DNA of 8,919 nucleotides from ZCTH02-B3 sp036563895 (GTDB lineage: Bacteria; Bacillota; Bacilli; Paenibacillales; Paenibacillaceae): contig DATCLN010000039.1 in assembly GCA_036563895.1 (NCBI GenBank), positions 1 through 8,919 of the forward strand, read 5' to 3'. Every line of letters starts with the position of its first letter. The first letter of the stretch is position 1. A program made the position numbers and the translations under genes. The notes below the pieces were generated by a model, which made no database searches, had not been told where the DNA came from, and was given only the letters and a program-made list of their open reading frames with translations. This document shows, piece by piece, positions 1 to 6,470 of this stretch.

Positions 1-788
1 CAGTAGCAGACGTAGGGGTTGACCGGAAACCGGTTGTTCCGGAGGAATTCCATCATCTCGCGATGATTGGCGAAGGAGACGCCTTCGGCGTATCCGACAT
101 TGTAGAAAAACGCGTCCAGCCGCCGCGAAGCCGTCACCCGCGGGTCCAGGTTGCGCAGGGCGCCGGCGGCAGCGTTGCGCGGATTCTTGAGCGGCTCCTG
201 GGCGGTGCGGTTGTACGCCTCGAACACGGACAGCCGCATGTAGCCTTCGCCCTGCACCTCGATGGTGCCGTCCTTGAACGGGATGGTGAGGGGCACGGTG
301 CGGATCGTCTTTACCTGCGCCAGGATGCCTTCCCCGACTTCCCCGTTGCCGCGCGTCGCCGCCTGCACCAGTTCGCCGTTCCGGTAGGTCAGGTTGATGG
401 TGAGCCCGTCAAACTTGAGTTCCAGGGCATACTCCGGCGGCGGAAGCGGATCCTCCGGGTGCCTGGCGTTGTGCTCGGCGATCAGGCGGTTCACCCGCTG
501 GGCCCACGCGGCCAGCTCCTCTTTGTTCTGCACCTTGTCCAGGCTCCACAGGCGGCCAAGATGTCGGTGCGGCTCGAATCCCGGCAAAATGTCGCCGCCC
601 ACCCGCCGCGTCGGCGAATTCGGCAGCGTCACGCCGGTCTCCCGTTCCAGGCGGACCAGCTCGTCGTACAGCCGGTCATACTCCGCGTCGCTGATCACGG
701 GATCGTCCAGCGTGTAATAGCGCCAGTTGTGGTATTCGATCTCCTCGATGAGTCGGCGCATCCGTTCCATCGTTTGCGGATCCGGCAT
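1..788 (-). CDS. ligA: NAD-dependent DNA ligase LigA, N-terminal part (runs off the left edge)
   Basis: The first 262 codons of an NAD+-dependent DNA ligase, which seals nicks during replication and repair; the rest lies outside the window. The N-terminal NMN-binding domain Ia is seen as YHNWRYY (19-25) followed by DPVISDAEYD (29-38). The adenylation domain follows, with the KxDG nucleophile motif KFDG at 125-128 (K125 is the expected AMP-lysine). Next come a TRGNGEVGE segment (145-153) and EVQGEG near 180. The start is the ATG at 788, chosen because GAGG lies 8 nt upstream and the protein then begins as the family does. Several motifs are non-canonical compared with typical LigA: SLDK instead of SLDN, TRGN instead of TRGD, and VQGEG instead of VRGEV. 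They may mark a divergent but functional LigA lineage. In many Firmicutes ligA directly follows pcrA; here a foreign-looking module separates them, so ligA probably needs its own promoter. Confidence 0.96.
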   Translation of the reverse strand, partial: MPDPQTMERMRRLIEEIEYHNWRYYTLDDPVISDAEYDRLYDELVRLERETGVTLPNSPTRRVGGDILPGFEPHRHLGRLWSLDKVQNKEELAAWAQRVNRLIAEHNARHPEDPLPPPEYALELKFDGLTINLTYRNGELVQAATRGNGEVGEGILAQVKTIRTVPLTIPFKDGTIEVQGEGYMRLSVFEAYNRTAQEPLKNPRNAAAGALRNLDPRVTASRRLDAFFYNVGYAEGVSFANHREMMEFLRNNRFPVNPYVCY

Positions 789-838
789 CGGGACAACCTC
801 GCTTCTTGCGATCCTCGCTGGTTTTTTGGACCGATTTC

Positions 839-868
839 ATTGTGCCATATGGCGCATATGGGTGGCAA
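839..868 (-). promoter_or_regulatory. Putative ligA promoter with a palindrome filling the spacer
   Basis: On the minus strand a -35-like TTGCCA (863-868) and a -10-like CACAAT (839-844) are separated by 18 bp. They lie about 50 bp upstream of the ligA ATG. The spacer is almost entirely an inverted repeat, CCATATG-gcg-CATATGG (845-861), which could be an operator. The promoter match is only moderate; the palindrome is plain in the sequence, its role is inferred. Confidence 0.35.
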
Positions 869-947
869 ACCGCAGGCGGGCCGTGAGGGCTGCCCCTCAC
901 TTGCCGCCGCTCCGGCACGCTGCCCCTCCGTTACGGCCACCCCAACG

Positions 948-1136
948 AATAAGGACAAAAATACATTTATTTTGGCATGAAAACAGCCTTTCTCAGAAAA
1001 TAAATGCATTTTGTACATCTAAATTGGAAAAATCTGTGCGATTTCTTTCGGAGGGTCGAAAAATAAATGTACAAATGTCGTTATTTCGCCCAAACACCTT
1101 TGAAAACGGGAAAATAAATGCACTTTTGTCTTTATT
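948..1136. repeat. AT-rich island with four copies of a 26-bp repeat, outermost copies inverted
   Basis: An AT-rich block in otherwise GC-rich DNA. Each full copy begins AAAATAAATG and ends TTTTGTCNTTATT or close to it. Copy 1 is on the minus strand at 948-973. Copies 2, 3 and 4 are on the plus strand at 997-1016 (3' part degenerate), 1060-1085 and 1111-1136. The outer copies 1 and 4 are inverted relative to each other and match at 23 of 26 positions, so the block resembles an element with terminal inverted repeats and internal extra copies. Copies 2, 3 and 4 start 63 and 51 bp apart. No clear target-site duplication flanks the block. It could be a multi-site operator, a protein-binding array like those in some transposon ends, or a MITE-like relic. 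It lies 34 bp upstream of the promoter of the nuclease gene. Confidence 0.85.
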
Positions 1137-1169
1137 GCACGTTCAGGCTCCGGATGCGGTCATACAAGC

Positions 1170-1197
1170 TTGACAAGACCACCCCGAATTGTAAAAT
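1170..1197 (+). promoter_or_regulatory. Sigma-A-type promoter for the nuclease gene
   Basis: A perfect -35 TTGACA (1170-1175) and a -10 TAAAAT (1192-1197, 5 of 6 matches) are separated by 16 bp. Transcription would start near 1204, about 12 nt before the hairpin at 1217 and about 70 nt before the ATG at 1276. The repeat array ends 33 bp upstream of the -35, a natural place for a regulator or the gene's own winged-helix product to bind. Confidence 0.6.
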
Positions 1198-1216
1198 TGT
1201 AGTAATGAGTGACGAA

Positions 1217-1255
1217 GAACGTCCCTTTATTCGGTGAATGAAGGGACGTTCTTTT
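1217..1255 (+). terminator. Strong hairpin with short U-run in the nuclease leader (terminator or attenuator)
   Basis: Arms at 1217-1232 and 1236-1251 form a 16-bp stem with a single G-U pair and the loop GGT, followed by TTTT (1252-1255). Two extra A-U pairs can extend the stem. It looks like an intrinsic terminator on the plus strand, but it sits between the predicted promoter and the ribosome binding site of the next gene. It is therefore either an attenuator or leader structure of the nuclease gene, or a stop for readthrough from the left. The U-run is short, so termination efficiency is uncertain. Confidence 0.65.
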
Positions 1256-1275
1256 GTCGGAGGAGGGCATGATCC

Positions 1276-1950
1276 ATGAACGATTTCGCGACGGCGCACG
1301 AAGCGTTTATCCGGCACCACCTCGCAAGACGCAGCGGCGAACGGAAAGGCAGGCTGGAACGCGGCCACCGCCACGCCGAGACCGAGTTTCTGCGCAATGT
1401 CTGGTGGCCGCTCATGGGGAACTTCGACCACCTGCATCCGGAATACGAAGTGACCGATTGGCGCGGCCATTCGTATTTCGCCGATTTCGCGTATCTGCCG
1501 CCTGAAAGTCTGCGCCTGCTCATCGAAATCAAGGGATTCAATTCCCACGTCCGGGACATGGATCGCAAAAAGTTTTGCAATGAGCTGAACCGCGAACTGT
1601 TCCTGCAGGCGATCGGTTACCGCCTGATATCCCTGGCCTATGACGATGTGGCTGAGCGGCCGGAACAATGCCAGATGCTCCTGCGCATGTTCCTGGACCG
1701 TTTTCTGCCCAGCCGCCGGACCGCGCAGCCAACCGTGTTTGCGGAAAAGGAACTGGTGCGGTTCGCCGCGGGATTTCCCGGGCCTGTCCGCCCCATCGAC
1801 GTGTGCCGGCATTTCGGGGTCAACCCGCGAACCGCCGTCCGCATGCTGCACCGGCTGCGCGACAAGGGCTGGATGCGGCCGGCTGCCGGCACCCGCCGCG
1901 TCACCGGCTACGAACTCGCCGTGAAAAACTGGACGGATTTGATGGACTGA
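1276..1950 (+). CDS. PD-(D/E)xK nuclease-like protein with C-terminal winged helix
   Basis: A 224-aa protein that I do not recognise as a named gene. The N-terminal half has the layout of a PD-(D/E)xK nuclease fold: a helix with E35, then D70 in YFADFAY, then E84-I-K86 in LIEIKGF, and a later helix carrying Q111 before a strand (YRLISLAYDD). This spacing, D-x13-ExK, suits a VSR/DUF559-like or TnsA-like DNA endonuclease. Residues about 170-213 look like a winged helix-turn-helix (PIDVCRHFGVNPRTAVRMLHR and a basic wing). The order nuclease then winged helix recalls TnsA, but no transposase partner is present here. The start is the ATG at 1276, with GGAGGAGGG at 1259-1267, 8 nt away. It is convergent with pcrA (35 bp between the stops) and lies on the opposite strand to its neighbours, inside a normally contiguous pcrA-ligA junction, downstream of the AT-rich repeats. 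I recall similar proteins being common in Paenibacillaceae, unverified. Function is unknown: a mobile-element, defence or repair role are all possible. Confidence 0.8.
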   Translation: MNDFATAHEAFIRHHLARRSGERKGRLERGHRHAETEFLRNVWWPLMGNFDHLHPEYEVTDWRGHSYFADFAYLPPESLRLLIEIKGFNSHVRDMDRKKFCNELNRELFLQAIGYRLISLAYDDVAERPEQCQMLLRMFLDRFLPSRRTAQPTVFAEKELVRFAAGFPGPVRPIDVCRHFGVNPRTAVRMLHRLRDKGWMRPAAGTRRVTGYELAVKNWTDLMD

Positions 1951-1966
1951 CCATCACCGCCGAACC

Positions 1967-2000
1967 CTCACACCTTGGTCAGCTCTCACACCTTGGTCAG
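1967..2000. repeat. 16-bp direct repeat, period 18, duplicating the last codons of pcrA
   Basis: The 16-mer CTCACACCTTGGTCAG occurs at 1967-1982 and again at 1985-2000. On the minus strand each copy reads Leu-Thr-Lys-Val-stop. The right copy is the true end of pcrA. The left copy is in frame just downstream of the stop, so readthrough would add six codons and stop again. It is likely a slippage duplication. Confidence 0.9.
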
Positions 2001-4472
2001 CGGGGCGAACGCGGCCAGCAGCCGCTTGATGCCGATGGGGGCGGGAAAGGCGACCTGCAGCTCGGTGTCGTTGCCCGTCCCTTTCACGGCGACAACCGTG
2101 CCGATTCCCCATTTGGCGTGGCGGACCTTGTCGCCGACGGTCAGCCCCTCAAGCGCCGCGGCTCCCCGGCCCGCTCCGGTGCCGGCGTCAACGGCGGACG
2201 CCGTGGAATCCGAAGCGCCGCCGGCATTTCGGCCGACTTGCCCGATATCGTCCCGCCTGCCTGCACCAAAGCCGGAACCGGGCCGCCGCCCGAACCCGCC
2301 GGAACCGAAATCGCCGGCGTCGTAGCCGCTTCCGTACCGTCGGCCGCCAGATCCATATCCGCCGCCAAAGCCGCCAGAGCCATAGCCGGACCCGCCGGAA
2401 CCGTATCCGTACCCGCCGCTGCCATAACCTCCATACCCGTAACCGGAACCCCCGTACCCGTATCCGCGTCCATGCCCGTATCCGTAGCCAAAGCCGCCAA
2501 ATTGGCGGACGTCTTTCAGCTCGTCCGGAATTTCCGCCAGAAAACGGGACGGCATGTTGCTGCTGGTCCGTCCGTACAGCAGCCGCGTGCGGGCGTAGCT
2601 CAAGTACAGCTTCCGCATGGCGCGCGTGATGCCCACGTAGCAGAGGCGCCGTTCTTCCTCCAGCTCCTCCGGCTCCGTCAGCGCCCGGCTGCCCGGGAAG
2701 ATGCCTTCCTCCATGCCGACGATGAACACCGCCGGAAACTCCAGCCCCTTGGCGCTGTGCAGCGTCATGAGCACGACCGCGTCCTGGGCTTCCTCCCCGT
2801 CCTCCAGCGTGTCGATGTCGGCAATCAGCGCCAGGTCCGTCAGGAACGCCAGCAGCGATTTGTCTTCGTTGCGCTTTTCGAATTCCTGCGTCACGGACAG
2901 CAGCTCGTCGATGTTTTCCAGCCGGGCCTGCGCCTCCAGCGAGCCGTCGCGCCGGAGCTCCTCGCGGTAGCCGGACAGTTCCGCCGCCTGTTCGGTGAGC
3001 TCGGTGACCGACAGGTATTCCGACATCTGATGCAGCTTCATGATCAGATCCCGGAATTCGCCCAGGGCCTTCCGCGCCCGGGGCTGGATGTCCAGCTCCT
3101 CCAGCGCGTCGCTCAGCAGGCGGAACACGGAGACCCCGCGGGCGGCCGCTTCCGAAGCCACCTTGTCCCACGTCGCTTCGCCGATGCCGCGCTTGGGCAC
3201 ATTGACGACCCGTTCCATGCTGATGTCGTCGTCCGGATTGGCCGCAAGGCGCAGATAGGCCAGCATGTCCTTGATTTCCTTGCGGTCGTAGAACCGGATG
3301 CCGCCGACGATGCGGTACGGGATCTCGGCTTTGATCAGGATTTCTTCGATCACCCGCGACTGGGCGTTCGTCCGGTACAGCACCGCGTGGTCGCCGTACC
3401 GCAGGCCGCCTTCCTCCACGTTCCGGCGAATCTCGTCGGCGACGAACATCCCTTCCCCGTGCTCGGTGTCCGCCTCGCAGACGACAATGTTGTCCCCGCC
3501 GCGGAGGTCCGTCCACAGATTTTTCGGCTTCCGGCCGGCGTTGTTGGCGATAACCGCGTTGGCCGCGTCCAGGATGGTCGAAGTGGACCGGTAGTTTTGC
3601 TCCAGCAGCACCGTTTTCGCTTCGGGGTAGTCTTTTTCAAAATTGAGGATGTTGCGGATGTCCGCGCCCCGCCAGCGGTAGATCGACTGGTCGCTGTCGC
3701 CGACGACGCACAGGTTGCGGTGCCTGGCCGCCAGAAGCTTGCACAGCACATACTGGGCGTGGTTCGTGTCCTGATACTCGTCGACGTGGATGTAGCGGAA
3801 CCTGTGCTGATAGTAGTCCAGCACCTCCGGCGCTTCCCGGAAAAGCCGGACGGTGAGCATGATGAGGTCGTCGAAATCGAGGGCGTTGTTGCTTTGGAGG
3901 CGTTTCTGGTACTGCAGGTACACCTTCGCGACGATCGACTGGAAAAAGTCCCCCTGCCGGTCCGCGTACTGCTCGGCCGTGACCAGTTCGTTCTTGGCGG
4001 CGCTGATGGCGGCGAGAATCGCCTTGGGTTCGAACCGTTTGGTGTCCAGGTTCAGTTCCTTCATCACATTGCGGACCACGGACAGCTGGTCGGTGGCGTC
4101 CAGGATGCCGAAGGACGATCCGTAGCCAATCCGCTCGATGTCCTTGCGCAAAATGCGCACGCACATGGAATGGAACGTGCTCACCCAGATGTCCGCCGCG
4201 GCGGGCCCGACCAGCTTCACCACCCGTTCCTGCATTTCGCGGGCGGCCTTGTTGGTGAACGTGATGGCCAGGATGGCCCAAGGCGGAGCGATGTTCTTCG
4301 CGATGAGGTAAGCGATGCGGTACGCGAGCACGCGCGTCTTGCCGCTGCCGGCTCCCGCCAGGACAAGCAGCGGGCCCTCGGTCGCGGTCACCGCTTCCCG
4401 CTGGCGGGGGTTCAGCTCCTTGAGCATGGCTTCCGGATCCCGGGAATCCGTCCGCGCGCGTTCAAAATACAT
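1986..4472 (-). CDS. pcrA: ATP-dependent DNA helicase PcrA (UvrD/Rep family)
   Basis: An 828-aa SF1A 3'-5' DNA helicase used in repair, rolling-circle replication and clearing of transcription conflicts in the cytoplasm. All motifs are visible: Walker A GAGSGKT (40-46), motif Ia ITFTNKAA (70-77), Walker B DEYQD (231-235), motif III GDSDQSIYRWRGAD (258-271), NYRST (293-297), motif V TLHSAKGLEFP (570-580) and motif VI YVGITRA (612-618). The C-terminal Tudor-like RNA polymerase-binding domain (about 776-828) has GDKVRHAKWGIG and LLAAFAP. The protein is longer than typical PcrA (about 740) because residues 658-740 form a Gly/Tyr-rich low-complexity linker, followed by a Gly/Ala stretch. The ATG at 4472 has AGGAG 9 nt upstream; the internal Met16 lacks such a site. 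The loop after motif V reads FPGSRAL where FPHSRAL is more usual. The gene lies downstream of pcrB with a 223-bp gap. Confidence 0.98.
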   Translation of the reverse strand: MYFERARTDSRDPEAMLKELNPRQREAVTATEGPLLVLAGAGSGKTRVLAYRIAYLIAKNIAPPWAILAITFTNKAAREMQERVVKLVGPAAADIWVSTFHSMCVRILRKDIERIGYGSSFGILDATDQLSVVRNVMKELNLDTKRFEPKAILAAISAAKNELVTAEQYADRQGDFFQSIVAKVYLQYQKRLQSNNALDFDDLIMLTVRLFREAPEVLDYYQHRFRYIHVDEYQDTNHAQYVLCKLLAARHRNLCVVGDSDQSIYRWRGADIRNILNFEKDYPEAKTVLLEQNYRSTSTILDAANAVIANNAGRKPKNLWTDLRGGDNIVVCEADTEHGEGMFVADEIRRNVEEGGLRYGDHAVLYRTNAQSRVIEEILIKAEIPYRIVGGIRFYDRKEIKDMLAYLRLAANPDDDISMERVVNVPKRGIGEATWDKVASEAAARGVSVFRLLSDALEELDIQPRARKALGEFRDLIMKLHQMSEYLSVTELTEQAAELSGYREELRRDGSLEAQARLENIDELLSVTQEFEKRNEDKSLLAFLTDLALIADIDTLEDGEEAQDAVVLMTLHSAKGLEFPAVFIVGMEEGIFPGSRALTEPEELEEERRLCYVGITRAMRKLYLSYARTRLLYGRTSSNMPSRFLAEIPDELKDVRQFGGFGYGYGHGRGYGYGGSGYGYGGYGSGGYGYGSGGSGYGSGGFGGGYGSGGRRYGSGYDAGDFGSGGFGRRPGSGFGAGRRDDIGQVGRNAGGASDSTASAVDAGTGAGRGAAALEGLTVGDKVRHAKWGIGTVVAVKGTGNDTELQVAFPAPIGIKRLLAAFAPLTKV
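2253..2501 (-). repeat. Degenerate repeats encoding the Gly/Tyr-rich linker of PcrA
   Basis: These bases encode PcrA residues 658-740, made almost wholly of GYG, YGSGG and GFG units with some Arg and Asp. At DNA level the recurring unit is CCGTAnCC-like, so expansion or contraction by slippage is likely and length should vary between strains. The linker joins the helicase core to the Tudor-like domain. Confidence 0.85.
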
Positions 4473-4695
4473 GCGTATCCGCTCCTTTTTTAGAAAAAAA
4501 ACTGATGATCAACCGGCGGGGCAACCTTGGCATGCGGAGAAAGGTCTGTCAGACTGCGGGAAGCCCGGTCCGAGACACTGCAGGCAGCCCGGTCGGAACA
4601 ACCGGCGGGCCGTCCTGTCTGCGGAACCCGTCTCCGCGGATGGCACCGCGGTTCCTGCACGTTCCGCGGGGCGGCCGTCCCTTGCGCAGACAACT
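4473..4695. other. 223-bp pcrB-pcrA gap with an imperfect tandem repeat
   Basis: No gene is seen here. Positions 4551-4572 and 4573-4596 are imperfect tandem copies of a 22-24-bp unit (AGACTGCGGGAAGCCCGGTC against AGACACTGCAGGCAGCCCGG). A T-run followed by an A-run on the minus strand (about 4482-4500) ends in the pcrA ribosome binding site. I found no convincing promoter or terminator. In many relatives pcrB and pcrA are tightly spaced, so this gap is larger than expected. Confidence 0.5.
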
Positions 4696-5394
4696 TCAAG
4701 CCGGCGGCTCGGTGCCCTTGACCGCTTCCACCGTGGCCAAAGCCGCGTCCGGGTCGTCGTACACCGCGTTGCCGACGACCACCGTGTCGGCCGCCCGCGC
4801 CGCTTCCCGCGCCTGCTGCGCGGAACGGACGCCGCCGCCGTAGAAAAGTCTGGCCTGCGACAGCATGCCGCGCACGCGGCGCACCAACTCCATGTCGCCA
4901 AAAACGCCGCTGTATTCCAGATAGACCACCGGCACCCGCCACAGCCGGTCCGCCAGCTGGCAATAGGCCGCGACCCCGTCGGCGTCCAGGCCGGTATCCG
5001 CGTCGGTCACCCGGGCGACGGTGGAATCGCCGTTCAGCACGATATACGCTTCGCCCGCGGTGATGTCCCAGGGCACCAGACGGCCGAAACGCCTCAGCGC
5101 CTCCACATGGCGGCCGATCCACCAGTCGCGGTGGCGGGCGTTGAGCACCATCGGGATGAAATATCCGTCAAAACCGGGCACGGCGAGGGACGGATCGGTG
5201 ACTTCCAGGGCGCAGGGCACTTCATGCCGGCGCACCCGCGCCAGCAGCTCGACGGTTTTGCCGTATGTCACGCCGCTCGAGCCGCCCACCAGCACCGCAT
5301 CGGTCCCGGAACGGCACACCCGCTCCAGCGTCCGGTCGTCGATCGCGCGGTCCGGGTCGAGCTTGAACACATGCCTCCACGTGCGAAAAAACAT
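4696..5394 (-). CDS. pcrB: Heptaprenylglyceryl phosphate synthase PcrB
   Basis: A 232-aa TIM-barrel prenyltransferase. In Bacillales, PcrB transfers heptaprenyl from heptaprenyl diphosphate to sn-glycerol-1-phosphate, giving an archaeal-type ether lipid precursor at the membrane. Family signatures are RHVFKLDPDR (7-16), GTDAVLVGGS (30-39), VPGFDGYFIP (72-81), YIVLNGDS (117-124), YLEYSGVFGD (158-167), LFYGGG (183-188) and VVVGNAVY (205-212). These include the glycine-rich phosphate-binding loops GG, GGG and GN. Length is normal for the family. The ATG at 5394 gives the expected N terminus (a few residues before WRHVFKLDP), although GGAGG is 13 nt upstream, a long spacing. The gene follows galU on the same strand with a 72-bp gap and precedes pcrA, so the three may be co-transcribed. 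Confidence 0.95.
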   Translation of the reverse strand: MFFRTWRHVFKLDPDRAIDDRTLERVCRSGTDAVLVGGSSGVTYGKTVELLARVRRHEVPCALEVTDPSLAVPGFDGYFIPMVLNARHRDWWIGRHVEALRRFGRLVPWDITAGEAYIVLNGDSTVARVTDADTGLDADGVAAYCQLADRLWRVPVVYLEYSGVFGDMELVRRVRGMLSQARLFYGGGVRSAQQAREAARAADTVVVGNAVYDDPDAALATVEAVKGTEPPA

Positions 5395-5466
5395 GGCGGT
5401 CCCGCTGCCTCCGTCCCGTCGTTGATCCCGGGGCTCCTCAAGCCCAAGCCGCCGCCGGTTCCCTGC

Positions 5467-6360
5467 CTAATCGTCGCTTTCCAGCCGCTGCCGCAGGAAG
5501 TTCCGGAACTCCTCCGCCAGATCGGGGCGCTCCAGCGCGAAATCGACGATCGTCTGCAGGTAGCCGAGCTTTTCCCCCGTATCGTACCGCTTGCCTTCCA
5601 CCATGTAGGCGTATACCGGCTCCGTGCGCAGAAGCCGCGAGATCGCGTCGGTCAGCTGGATTTCGCCGCCCGCCCCGACATCCTGCGTCTCCAGCAGGTC
5701 GAAAATCGCCGGAGTGAGGATGTATCGCCCGATGATGGCGATGTCGGAAGGAGCCCGCTCCGGGTCCGGTTTTTCGACCAGGCCGCGCACGGCCACCAGC
5801 CGTTCGTCGGAATCCGCAACCCCCGGATCCCGCGGAGCGGGATCGATGATGCCATAGCGCCGGACCTCCGGCAGCGGCACCCTGCGGGCCGCCAGAACGC
5901 TGGCGCCCACCCGTTCGTACACGTCGATCAGCTGTTTCAGGCCGGGCACGGGCGACTGGATGATGTCGTCCCCGAGCAGGACGGCGAACGGCTCGTTGCC
6001 GATGAACTTGCGGGCGCACCAGACGGCGTGGCCGAGGCCTTTGGGTTCCTTTTGGCGTATGTAGTGGATGTCGGTCAGCTGGGAAGCTTTCCGCACTTCG
6101 TCGAGCAGATCCAGTTTCCCTTTTTGCAACAGGTTCTGCTCCAGTTCGAAATAGCTGTCGAAATGGTCCTCGATGGCCCGCTTCCCCTTGCCGGTGACGA
6201 TCAGGATGTCCTCGATGCCGGACGACACCGCTTCTTCCACGATGTACTGGATGGCCGGCTTGTCGATGATCGGCAGCATTTCCTTCGGCATCGCCTTTGT
6301 GGCGGGAAGGAAGCGGGTGCCGAGGCCGGCGGCGGGAATGATCGCTTTCCGGATTCGCAT
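5467..6360 (-). CDS. galU: UTP-glucose-1-phosphate uridylyltransferase (GalU/GtaB)
   Basis: A 297-aa cytoplasmic nucleotidyltransferase making UDP-glucose from UTP and glucose-1-phosphate, for teichoic acid glycosylation, glycolipids and exopolysaccharide. Motifs: AGLGTRFLPATKAMPKE (11-27) with the nucleotide-binding loop and catalytic Arg and Lys, QKEPKGLGHAV (103-113), LLGDD (128-132) with the metal-binding Asp, RYGIID (168-173), VEKP (195-198), GGEIQLTDAI (231-240) and KRYDTGEKLGY (257-267). The frame stays open upstream to 6495, but I place the start at 6360. There the protein begins exactly as the family does, GGAAGGG lies about 12 nt upstream, and an earlier start would fall inside the terminator hairpin at 6471-6506. 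A -10-like TATCAT lies about 45 bp upstream without a clear -35. Confidence 0.95.
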   Translation of the reverse strand: MRIRKAIIPAAGLGTRFLPATKAMPKEMLPIIDKPAIQYIVEEAVSSGIEDILIVTGKGKRAIEDHFDSYFELEQNLLQKGKLDLLDEVRKASQLTDIHYIRQKEPKGLGHAVWCARKFIGNEPFAVLLGDDIIQSPVPGLKQLIDVYERVGASVLAARRVPLPEVRRYGIIDPAPRDPGVADSDERLVAVRGLVEKPDPERAPSDIAIIGRYILTPAIFDLLETQDVGAGGEIQLTDAISRLLRTEPVYAYMVEGKRYDTGEKLGYLQTIVDFALERPDLAEEFRNFLRQRLESDD

Positions 6361-6470
6361 GGCCGTCAGCATCCCTTCCATGTACTGCGCAGGAATGCGC
6401 ACAACACTATGATACGGAAACTTCTCCGGCTCGTCCAACCTCTCCGCCGCCCCGGCCGGCAAAAGGCAAT

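Noticed and set aside
883..900. GTGAGGG/CCCTCAC stem near the ligA upstream region as a terminator
   Set aside because: Stem is 7 bp and no U-run follows on either strand.
948..1136. CRISPR array
   Set aside because: Repeats are only four, one is inverted, they are imperfect, and spacing between them is unequal; no cas gene is near.
1132..1851. A 239-codon minus-strand frame opposite the nuclease gene
   Set aside because: The plus-strand gene has the ribosome binding site, promoter and nuclease and winged-helix motifs; the minus frame has no domain and would run into the repeat island.
1276..1950. Naming the nuclease gene tnsA
   Set aside because: The domain order is similar, but there is no TnsB or TnsC partner in the window and the motif match is only at fold level.
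1668..4493. A 941-codon open frame on the plus strand across pcrA
   Set aside because: It is antisense to pcrA, which has every helicase motif. Long antisense open frames are expected in high-GC DNA, and the translation is His/Arg/Pro-rich with no recognisable domain.
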